From Treponema sp. (GTDB lineage: Bacteria > Spirochaetota > Spirochaetia > Treponematales > Breznakiellaceae): a DNA stretch of 9,034 nt. The notes beneath the pieces were generated by a model that was not told the origin of the DNA, searched no databases, and saw only the letters and a program-made list of their open reading frames with translations. This document shows, in pieces, positions 1 to 5,450 of the stretch (position 1 is the stretch's first letter; each line of letters opens with the position of its first letter). The position numbers and the translations under genes are program-made. The stretch is taken from positions 1-9,034 of the forward strand of contig JAIRUY010000218.1 in NCBI GenBank assembly GCA_031254175.1, read 5' to 3'.

Positions 1-605
1 TTTAATTTAAGGCTGAGCGGAAGGGAAAAGCCGGTCGCCGCAGCGTATTTCACAGCCCTTATCATTCTTACAGGATCTTCTGAAAAAATTTCAGAAATAG
101 GAATAACAGGCTTTACCTGTCTTTTTTTTATATCCTTAACTCCGTCAACATAATCCACAACAATCTGCTGTTCGGGCTCATAATAAAGCGCGTTCATCGA
201 AAAATCACGGCGAAATACATCTTCATCCATTGTGCCGAAAGTATTACTGGTATTCCCGTCTTTCAGAGAGCGGAAAGTTGCGACTTCGAATATTCTCTGA
301 CCGAAATAAACATGGACAAGACGGAAACGCCGCCCGATAATCCTTGAATTGCGGAAAACTTTTTTTATTTTTGCGGGGCTTGCGGAACTGACAATGTCAA
401 AATCCTTCGGTTTTTTTCCAAGGATCAAATCCCTGACAGCGCCGCCGACAATAAACCCGTCAAACCCAGAACTTTTTAATTTTTTTATAATGTTTACGGC
501 TTCGCTGTCTACATCGCCAAAATTTATACCATGTTCATTGCAAGTATATATTATTGCCTTTTTTACGAGTTTTCCGTTTTTTCCTGTAGTATATCTATAT
601 CTCAT
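1..605 (-). CDS. pcnB: Poly(A) polymerase / CCA tRNA nucleotidyltransferase family (class II, PcnB-like), 3' part cut by window edge
   Basis: This is a nucleotidyltransferase that adds A residues or CCA to RNA 3' ends. Only the first 201 codons are present and the frame runs off the left edge without a stop. The head domain is complete: the VGGAVRD motif at residues 53-59, followed by LGKKPKDFDI with the metal-binding pair D68/D70, the GRRFRLVHV block at 91-99, EVATFR at 107-112, the RRDFSMNAL motif at 132-140 and the EDPVRMIRA helix near 180. The GRRFRLVHVYFG and RRDF blocks resemble bacterial poly(A) polymerase I more than minimal CCA enzymes, but such families in spirochaetes may act as CCA-adding enzymes, so substrate is not settled. 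The ATG at 603-605 overlaps the stop of the upstream hydrolase (ATGA). No Shine-Dalgarno sequence precedes it, so translation probably depends on coupling to the hydrolase. Confidence 0.9.
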   Translation of the reverse strand, partial: MRYRYTTGKNGKLVKKAIIYTCNEHGINFGDVDSEAVNIIKKLKSSGFDGFIVGGAVRDLILGKKPKDFDIVSSASPAKIKKVFRNSRIIGRRFRLVHVYFGQRIFEVATFRSLKDGNTSNTFGTMDEDVFRRDFSMNALYYEPEQQIVVDYVDGVKDIKKRQVKPVIPISEIFSEDPVRMIRAVKYAAATGFSLPLSLKL

Positions 606-1552
606 TCACAATGTTTGTTTATCCATGAAAGAAGGTTGTCCATTACTTCTTCACGATTGGTTTCATTTAATGGCTCATGCCTTGCGCCTGGATAAAGCAC
701 AAACTCAAGATCATCAATTCCAAGTTTCCGGTATTCTTCAACAAGGGCTGTTGTACTTGCACCCATACCGCCCACCGGATCAGCGCTTCCCGCAAAAACA
801 TACACAGGCAAAGAGCGGCTTATCTTTGCCATAGCTTCACTTTGATGAATCCTGTTTAATATTCTTGTCAATTCACGATAAAAACCGGAAGAACAGAGAA
901 AACCGCACAGAGGGTCTGCAACATATTTATCAACTTCCGCTTCATCACGGGAAAGCCAGTCAAATTGCGTACGCCCGGGCTCAAACGGCTTGATGTACTG
1001 GCCGTCGCCCATTGCACGGGCAATGCGAGAACCATTGCGCTGTCCGCAAAGAAAAGAAAGCACCGTGAGGAACGGCAGACCGATTTTAATCATTATATCG
1101 CCGGGACCTTTTGTCCCCGATAAAATACAGCCGTTGATATTCAAACAATCTGAGTATTCCTCAATATAATTTTGGGCAATAAAGGAACCCCAGGAATGTC
1201 CAAGCAGAAACAGGGGAACATTTACGGTTTTTCGTATTTCCTCGTTCAGGTTATGTATATCCTGTGTTACAAGGTTAAAACTCTTTCCGTCTGCGCAATG
1301 TCCCAGAAGCCCGCCCTTTTTGCGTCCGTTTATATTTAGACTTGCGGTTTTACCGTGTCCCCGCTGATCCGCAGCCCAGACTTCAATTCCCGATTGGGTT
1401 AACTTTTCCGCAAGCCGCCTGTAACGATACGCATGTTCTGCCATACCATGTATGATATGCAGAACCGCTTTTGGCTGTGTATCAGGCGCCCAGCGGTACA
1501 AATGTAGTTTTGTCCCGTCCCGGCATTCAAAGTAGGTTTCATTTTGAACCAT
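602..1552 (-). CDS. Alpha/beta hydrolase of the serine aminopeptidase S33 / monoacylglycerol lipase-like family
   Basis: The 316-residue protein has the full catalytic set of an alpha/beta hydrolase. It shows an oxyanion-hole HGMAEH at 35-40, the nucleophile elbow GHSWG at 118-122 with Ser120, an acid in AGSADPVG at Asp258, and the base in GARHEP at His292. The AADQRGHGKT stretch at 60-69 is typical of the Hydrolase_4 group (PldB, monoglyceride lipase). That family usually cleaves lysophospholipids or monoacylglycerols, but the substrate cannot be read from the sequence. There is no signal peptide, so it is probably cytoplasmic. I chose the ATG at 1550-1552; the frame stays open upstream to a TTG at 1606, but residues encoded there do not look like the family N-terminus and would run through the promoter. 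It is the first gene of a two-gene unit with the downstream nucleotidyltransferase, with which it overlaps by 4 nt. Confidence 0.9.
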   Translation of the reverse strand: MVQNETYFECRDGTKLHLYRWAPDTQPKAVLHIIHGMAEHAYRYRRLAEKLTQSGIEVWAADQRGHGKTASLNINGRKKGGLLGHCADGKSFNLVTQDIHNLNEEIRKTVNVPLFLLGHSWGSFIAQNYIEEYSDCLNINGCILSGTKGPGDIMIKIGLPFLTVLSFLCGQRNGSRIARAMGDGQYIKPFEPGRTQFDWLSRDEAEVDKYVADPLCGFLCSSGFYRELTRILNRIHQSEAMAKISRSLPVYVFAGSADPVGGMGASTTALVEEYRKLGIDDLEFVLYPGARHEPLNETNREEVMDNLLSWINKHCE

Positions 1553-1559
1553 GGAAATA

Positions 1560-1588
1560 ATTTTAGCAATTATGCAAACTTGTTGCAA
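1560..1588 (-). promoter_or_regulatory. Sigma70-type promoter for the hydrolase-nucleotidyltransferase unit
   Basis: Reading leftwards, a -35 box TTGCAA (1588-1583) is separated by 17 bp from a -10 box TAAAAT (1565-1560). Only 7 nt separate the -10 box from the ATG at 1552, so the predicted transcript would begin at or within a base or two of the start codon. No Shine-Dalgarno sequence is present. The spacing is ideal, but the call is by eye. Confidence 0.5.
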
Positions 1589-1599
1589 TGCAGCTTTCG

Positions 1600-1628
1600 C
1601 ATACAAATATGAAATATTCAGGTATAAT
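1600..1628 (+). promoter_or_regulatory. Sigma70-type promoter for the rRNA methyltransferase gene
   Basis: A perfect -10 box TATAAT lies at 1623-1628. With 17-bp spacing the -35 position holds CATACA (1600-1605), which matches the consensus only in its last three bases. Nine nt separate the -10 box from the ATG at 1638, giving a predicted leader of only a few bases. It lies back to back with the hydrolase promoter. Confidence 0.45.
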
Positions 1629-1637
1629 CACAGAAAT

Positions 1638-2807
1638 ATGGCTATAGGGGATGTTTTTAAGATAAAACTGGAAAATATAGCTTCAGGGGGAGAAGCGTTT
1701 GGCCGCCTGAGCGGAAAACCTGTTTTCATACAAGGCGGAGCGCCGGATGAAACTGTCCTTTGCCGTACTATCGAAGAGCGCAAAACATGGATAAAAGCGG
1801 ATTTGCTTGAAATTATCGAGGCATCCAGAGTCCGCGTAGACAGTGTTTGCGCCTTTTACGGGAAATGCGGCGGCTGTAATCTTCAGCATATTGAATATAA
1901 TGCCCAGCTTGAGATAAAAGCAAGTATTTTAAGGAACTCATTTTTGCGTATAGGCGGTTTTAATCCGCCTGCGTTTCAGATTTTTCCTTCTCCTCCTTTT
2001 GGATACAGAAACAGAATGCAGTTTCATTGTTTAAGGGAGCAGGCAAAGGAAGAAAACCAAAAATTTGGATTGAAAGAGCAAAAAAGCGAAAAAATAATCG
2101 CTGTTACCGACTGCCCTGTCGCGGATAAAGGAATTAGGAAACTTCTGCAGGAAGCAGGGAAATTGCCTCTGCCGCCTGAAAAAGACAGATTTACGGTTTT
2201 TTCCTGCAATGAGCTTTTCCTCAGCGAAGGCGGAGTCGAAACAGGAAAAATAAAACTTCTCGGAAAGGAAGTTTTTTTCGATGTAAGGGTGTTCTTTCAA
2301 AGCAATATTGTAATGCTGGAGAAACTTATCTTAGAGCTGCAAAAAATCGCCGCCGATGCAGATTTGTCTCTGCCGATGGCTGACTTTTACTGCGGCGTTG
2401 GTACATTCGCGGTATTTCTTGGGGAAATGTTTTCAAAAGCAGTTCTTGCAGAGGAAAATAAAAAAGCCATCAGTCTTGCAAGAGAAAATTTAAAAGGAAA
2501 AAACGTTGAATTTTTTGCCCTGCGCGATAATGTCTGGCAAGAAACAATAATAAAGAAAGCATCAGCGCATCAAAAATTTGGCTTTGCGGTTGTTGATCCG
2601 CCAAGAACAGGGCTCAATGGCAAACTGGCGGCGGCTCTGGCGCGGGAAGGGCCGCCTCTTTTAGCCTATGTTTCCTGTAATGCGGCGGCTCTGGCGCGTG
2701 ATTCAAAAATACTGACAAACGGCGGGTATAAACTGAAAGAACTTAAATTTTTCGATTTTTATCCCCAAACCGCGCATATTGAAACATTGGCTGTCTTTGT
2801 TAAATGA
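1638..2807 (+). CDS. rlmD: 23S rRNA (uracil-C5)-methyltransferase, RlmD/TrmA (RumA) family
   Basis: The 389-residue protein transfers a methyl group from S-adenosylmethionine to C5 of a uridine in structured RNA. An N-terminal TRAM-like RNA-binding domain (about 1-57, with SGGEAFGRL) is followed by a [4Fe-4S] motif formed by Cys71, Cys77, Cys80 and Cys159 (C-x5-CGxC plus a distant DCP). The methyltransferase domain has FFQSN at 219-223, the SAM-binding DFYCGVGTF at 249-257, VDPPRTG at 319-325, the nucleophile Cys347 in YVSCNAAALARD and the base Glu382 in HIETLAVF. All key residues are intact. TRAM plus Fe-S points to RlmD/RlmC-type rRNA enzymes rather than TrmA, but the exact target uridine is not certain. 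The frame extends upstream to an ATG at 1551; I prefer 1638 because MAIGDVFKIKLENIASGG aligns with TRAM starts and because TATAAT at 1623 would lie inside the longer version. It lacks a clear ribosome-binding site. Confidence 0.93.
   Translation: MAIGDVFKIKLENIASGGEAFGRLSGKPVFIQGGAPDETVLCRTIEERKTWIKADLLEIIEASRVRVDSVCAFYGKCGGCNLQHIEYNAQLEIKASILRNSFLRIGGFNPPAFQIFPSPPFGYRNRMQFHCLREQAKEENQKFGLKEQKSEKIIAVTDCPVADKGIRKLLQEAGKLPLPPEKDRFTVFSCNELFLSEGGVETGKIKLLGKEVFFDVRVFFQSNIVMLEKLILELQKIAADADLSLPMADFYCGVGTFAVFLGEMFSKAVLAEENKKAISLARENLKGKNVEFFALRDNVWQETIIKKASAHQKFGFAVVDPPRTGLNGKLAAALAREGPPLLAYVSCNAAALARDSKILTNGGYKLKELKFFDFYPQTAHIETLAVFVK
2628..2698 (+). repeat. Perfect 17-nt direct repeat inside the rRNA methyltransferase gene
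   Basis: GCGGCGGCTCTGGCGCG occurs at 2628-2644 and again at 2682-2698, 54 nt apart and in the same reading frame, encoding AALAR both times (once in an alpha helix after the PPRTG motif and once after the catalytic Cys347). Both protein stretches are normal for the family, so this is probably codon-level coincidence or local conversion. Confidence 0.7.
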
Positions 2808-2827
2808 AACAATGTATTCCAAACAAC

Positions 2828-2856
2828 TTCAATATCACATTCGAAAATTATATGAT
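2828..2856 (+). promoter_or_regulatory. Possible promoter for the propeller-protein gene
   Basis: A -10-like TATGAT lies at 2851-2856, with TTCAAT at 2828-2833 and 17-bp spacing. The -35 match is weak (three of six). Transcription would start near 2863, just ahead of the short ORF at 2868 and about 85 nt before the propeller gene. The 60 bp between the methyltransferase stop and this short ORF show no convincing terminator. Confidence 0.3.
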
Positions 2857-2867
2857 ACACTTTTTAA

Positions 2868-2942
2868 ATGAGCAAGTTTTCGATTGGAATCGATGTAGGC
2901 GGGCAAAACATTCTTGATATGGCAAAATCAGACAATAAGTAG
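2868..2942 (+). other. Short ORF (24 codons) with an ASKHA/ROK-like N-terminus; leader peptide or gene remnant
   Basis: The ORF runs ATG to TAG and ends 6 nt before the propeller-protein start. Its first half reads MSKFSIGIDVGGQNI, which resembles the phosphate-1 loop at the start of ROK kinases and other ASKHA ATPases (IGIDVGGTNI). After that the resemblance stops and the frame closes within nine codons. It could be the stump of a deleted kinase or activase gene, a translated leader coupled to the next gene, or chance. It has no recognisable Shine-Dalgarno sequence. No function is assigned. Confidence 0.25.
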
Positions 2943-2948
2943 AAAGCA

Positions 2949-4643
2949 ATGTACTCATCTTTAAGAAAATGCGTCATTTTGTTTTTGACCGCCGTTCCGC
3001 TCTTTGCTCAAAACTATGAAGCACAACGCGAGCAGGGACTTATAACAATTGAACCGTTCTGGCGGCAGGCCCTTGGCGGCGCTGTTTTATCATTGCCAAG
3101 CGTACAGGCGCAGTCAGCGGTTGTCGCCCTTGACGGCGGGAACATCAGGGCATATTCAACCGCAGGCACGCCGATGTGGAATTATTCGTCAAGAGGCAGA
3201 ATCAGCGAGTTTGTTACGCGATCAAGGGAAGGCACTTCGTACTTTTCAAGGACAAACGGCACATTGATTGCGGTCAACCGTTCAGGACGGGAACTGTGGC
3301 GGCGTAATATTGGAGGTCCGCTGTCCGCAAAAGTAATTGCCGGGTGGGACGGCAGATTATTTGTTCCGGCAGAAAAGAATATTTTATGTTATACGGCTTC
3401 GGGAACATTATTGTGGAGAAAGACACTTGATTCTTCCTTCACTATTTCTCCAAAACTGGATCGCGGCGGCAGAATAATTTTCGCGCTGGAAAACAATGAG
3501 GTTTACAGCGTTGATCCTTACGGAAATACTCATCTTTGGATACTTTCCAAAACGCCTGCCGCTTTGCTTTCAAGTGAACAACGGCAAATCATAGTGCTTT
3601 ACACAGACGGCACAATGGAAACGCTTGAAATGTCTGAAGACTGGTTTATAACAGCACAAAGCGAGGTTCATTCCATAACTCTGCCAAGGCTTCCATCATC
3701 TCCAATCGCGGCAGCCATTAGGGGAAATAATTTAGCGGCGCTTCTGGATGACGGCAGGACAGTATTGGTATCTACAGATGAAAGAAAAATTCTCTGGACC
3801 GGCGACAGCCATATAAGGGAACTTTTAAAGAATAACGGAAGAGCGGAAATGGAAGCGGAAATGCTTTTTGATGAGAGAGGCATATTTATCTTAAGCAGAA
3901 ACGGCGCTACAGGTTTTTCTCACGAAGGCAGAAGACTTTGGTATATGTTTTTGCATAACGCCGCGGCCATTCCGGCTTTTGGAGAAGACGGAGTGCTTTA
4001 TTCGGGAGGAAGAGACTGGATACTTTATGCCTATAAAATCGAAGAACGCACATTGCGGACAGAAAACAGCCTGTACGGTCCGGCTCCGGAGGGTTCTTAC
4101 AGAACGGGAAACCAGCAATCTTCCTTAATGTCAGAAAACCCGCTTCTTGAATATGAAATAAAATCCAGGCTTGAACAAATAGATTTCGCCGTAAACACTG
4201 GCAGAGTTGGAGCAAATGAACCTGCATGGATGACTTTTTTATTTATGATTTCCGCAAGTCAGGAGCAACATATTCAATATAGAATCGGCGCTCTGCATCT
4301 TTTGGGTCAACTGGGTTCAAGAGAAACAATTCCATGGCTTGCAAATATTTTCCGCAGGGAAACTGAGCCAATGGTCAGAGCCGCAGCCGCAGCCGCTATC
4401 GGGACCATTGGCGTAGACCCGGACGGTATCGCTATTCAAACCTTTCTCTACTCAATGCTCCAGTCCAATATTCGTGATGAACAGGTTTTAACGGCTATTG
4501 CTTCGGCAACAGGAGCGCTTTGCCGTTTTTCAGGCCCACCGTTAAGCGAAACAGGCATAAGAATACTTAACTTGTTATCCGATAATTCTCTGCCGTCTGC
4601 TGTCAGACGCAGAGCAAATGCAGAACTTGCGTCACTTCGATAA
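2949..4643 (+). CDS. Exported PQQ-like beta-propeller protein with C-terminal HEAT-like repeats
   Basis: The 564-residue protein begins with a typical signal peptide (MYSSLRKC, then a hydrophobic run, cleavage likely after LFA at residue 20), so it should be periplasmic or outer-membrane associated. Residues about 35-375 form a PQQ/WD-like beta-propeller. Recurrent blade ends of the G-x-x-LW type place Trp at 77, 117, 156, 197, 283 and 331, as in BamB-type folds. Residues about 430-564 are helical, with AAAAAIGTIGVDPD and AVRRRANAELASL resembling HEAT/armadillo repeats. The propeller is probably a protein-binding scaffold; nothing shows that it binds PQQ or is an enzyme. Its start has only a weak upstream AGAAAG. 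Its 3' end overlaps the stop end of the convergent toxin gene by 12 nt, with no room for a terminator. The exact role is unknown. Confidence 0.85.
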   Translation: MYSSLRKCVILFLTAVPLFAQNYEAQREQGLITIEPFWRQALGGAVLSLPSVQAQSAVVALDGGNIRAYSTAGTPMWNYSSRGRISEFVTRSREGTSYFSRTNGTLIAVNRSGRELWRRNIGGPLSAKVIAGWDGRLFVPAEKNILCYTASGTLLWRKTLDSSFTISPKLDRGGRIIFALENNEVYSVDPYGNTHLWILSKTPAALLSSEQRQIIVLYTDGTMETLEMSEDWFITAQSEVHSITLPRLPSSPIAAAIRGNNLAALLDDGRTVLVSTDERKILWTGDSHIRELLKNNGRAEMEAEMLFDERGIFILSRNGATGFSHEGRRLWYMFLHNAAAIPAFGEDGVLYSGGRDWILYAYKIEERTLRTENSLYGPAPEGSYRTGNQQSSLMSENPLLEYEIKSRLEQIDFAVNTGRVGANEPAWMTFLFMISASQEQHIQYRIGALHLLGQLGSRETIPWLANIFRRETEPMVRAAAAAAIGTIGVDPDGIAIQTFLYSMLQSNIRDEQVLTAIASATGALCRFSGPPLSETGIRILNLLSDNSLPSAVRRRANAELASLR

Positions 4644-5060
4644 ATTAAACCTGTATTTATTTAATATTTGTTCCCTGCCGGGCAATCGATAAATTTCAAA
4701 ATCCCTGTCCAAACTTATAATTTCCCTGATACCGGTTTTTTCCGCTGTAATAACCAGAGTGGCATCAGCAAAGTCCATCGGCATATCCTCATACTTTTTT
4801 GTCAATTCCGCAATACGGGGTATATCATGCTGATTTATATCGCTGATAATTACCCCTTTGTGCATTACCCACTCGAAAAAATTCTGTAGGGCTTTTGAAC
4901 TGACAGATAAAAAATAGGAAACTTCAGTAAAAACCGCAAGAGTGCTTATAAAAGAATACTGATGATTTTTTAAGAAGTCATGTATTGCTTTGTGATTATT
5001 ATCACCAATATGAAAAAGAGCAATAAGAGGACCTGAATCAATAAGAATTCTGTTTCGCAC
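4632..5060 (-). CDS. PIN-domain ribonuclease toxin (VapC-like)
   Basis: The 142-residue protein spans a whole PIN domain. Acidic residues expected to hold the catalytic metal are in place: Asp8 in ILIDSGPL, Glu46 in FTEVSYFL, Asp96/Asp99 in MPMDFADATLV, and Asp118/Asp120 in SLDRDFEIYR. Such toxins are Mg-dependent RNases that commonly cut tRNA or rRNA; the target here is unknown. The start is GTG at 5058-5060, supported by AAGGAG 7 nt upstream (5073-5068), which lies within the antitoxin coding sequence. The gene overlaps the antitoxin by 23 nt in another frame, the usual arrangement for coupled toxin-antitoxin translation. Its 3' end overlaps the propeller gene. No catalytic residue is obviously missing, so the toxin is probably functional. 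Confidence 0.88.
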   Translation of the reverse strand: MRNRILIDSGPLIALFHIGDNNHKAIHDFLKNHQYSFISTLAVFTEVSYFLSVSSKALQNFFEWVMHKGVIISDINQHDIPRIAELTKKYEDMPMDFADATLVITAEKTGIREIISLDRDFEIYRLPGREQILNKYRFNLSK

Positions 5061-5337
5061 GGAGATTCTCCTTTATGCGTTGTTTGTATGTAGTTGAAAG
5101 ATCGCCGTCACCCAAGCTATGATTGCCAAAATAAGGCAGCCCCAAGGTATAAGAATCTATCTCGTTTTCTTCCTGCTTATAGTACATTTCAAGGGCTTCT
5201 ATAATGATTTCTGATTTTGTCTTGTTTTTTACCCTGGCAAGAGCAACCAGCCTGTTTCTTGTATCCGGCGGAAGCCTCGCAGTAGTAATTTGGCCGATAA
5301 TATCAGCTTTAGCGTTTACGCTTACGTTTAACCTCAT
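5038..5337 (-). CDS. Ribbon-helix-helix (CopG/VapB-type) antitoxin
   Basis: The 99-residue protein has an N-terminal ribbon-helix-helix DNA-binding fold at about 15-53: strand GQITTARLP, helix PDTRNRLVALARVK, then KTKSEIIIEALEMYY. A flexible C-terminal tail carries LPYFG and GDLSTTYKQRIKENLRAK. This glycine-rich GDLS plus YKxxIKExL pattern is familiar from antitoxins paired with PIN toxins and should wrap the toxin. It lies directly upstream of the toxin gene with a 23-nt overlap. I prefer the ATG at 5335-5337 over the one at 5344-5346, because the latter overlaps the -10 box of the only good promoter. The protein should repress its own promoter as a dimer, alone or with the toxin. No Shine-Dalgarno sequence precedes the chosen start. 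Confidence 0.85.
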   Translation of the reverse strand: MRLNVSVNAKADIIGQITTARLPPDTRNRLVALARVKNKTKSEIIIEALEMYYKQEENEIDSYTLGLPYFGNHSLGDGDLSTTYKQRIKENLRAKQNSY

Positions 5338-5344
5338 ATTACAC

Positions 5345-5372
5345 ATTGTAATACAAAAACGGGAATTGTCAA
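5345..5372 (-). promoter_or_regulatory. Strong sigma70-type promoter of the antitoxin-toxin operon
   Basis: Reading leftwards, a perfect -35 box TTGACA (5372-5367) is followed after 16 bp by the -10 box TACAAT (5350-5345). Seven nt then separate it from the ATG at 5337, predicting a leaderless or nearly leaderless mRNA. The -10 box and start codon lie in one arm of the inverted repeat described separately, a natural place for autorepression by the ribbon-helix-helix protein. Confidence 0.65.
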
Positions 5373-5404
5373 GTGTTTTTCAAAAAAAGAGTTTTCCGTT
5401 TTAC

Positions 5405-5433
5405 TGTACCTTTAACGAAAAATACACTATAAT
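5405..5433 (+). promoter_or_regulatory. Promoter of the P83/100-family gene
   Basis: A perfect -10 box TATAAT lies at 5428-5433. With 17-bp spacing the -35 position is TGTACC (5405-5410), a poor match, so the promoter may be weak or activator-dependent. The start would fall around 5439, giving a leader of roughly 12 nt before the ATG at 5451. Confidence 0.45.
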
Positions 5434-5450
5434 GTGACATGAGGTTAACC

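Larger units (their letters stand above)
5328..5448. repeat. Imperfect inverted repeat mirroring the antitoxin and P83/100 promoter-start regions
   Basis: The left arm (5328-5350, read on the minus strand) and the right arm (5428-5448, read on the plus strand) both read TAYAATGTG followed by AYATGAGGTTAA, with 2 extra nt (TA) between these blocks in the left arm. Nineteen of 21 aligned positions match. Each arm contains the -10 box and the ATGAGG of its own gene, and 77 bp separate the arms. The pair may be two operator sites for the antitoxin, or a duplicated promoter/start segment. Confidence 0.7.

Noticed and set aside
349..834. Plus-strand open frame spanning the hydrolase/nucleotidyltransferase junction
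   Set aside because: It is antisense to two genes with intact catalytic motifs and has no protein-like features.
1573..1587. TGCAA-5-TTGCA inverted repeat in the divergent promoter gap as an operator
   Set aside because: The arms are only five bases and no regulator gene is nearby, so chance is likely.
1553..1606. Upstream-extended start of the hydrolase (TTG at 1606)
   Set aside because: It would require transcription from beyond the good TTGCAA-17-TAAAAT promoter and adds residues unlike the family.
1551..1637. Upstream-extended start of the rRNA methyltransferase (ATG at 1551)
   Set aside because: The added 29 residues do not resemble TRAM domain starts and the extension spans both divergent promoters.
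5061..5071. GGAGAATCTCC near the toxin start as a hairpin masking the ribosome-binding site
   Set aside because: The symmetric arms leave a loop of one base, which cannot fold; a three-base-pair version would be too weak to matter.
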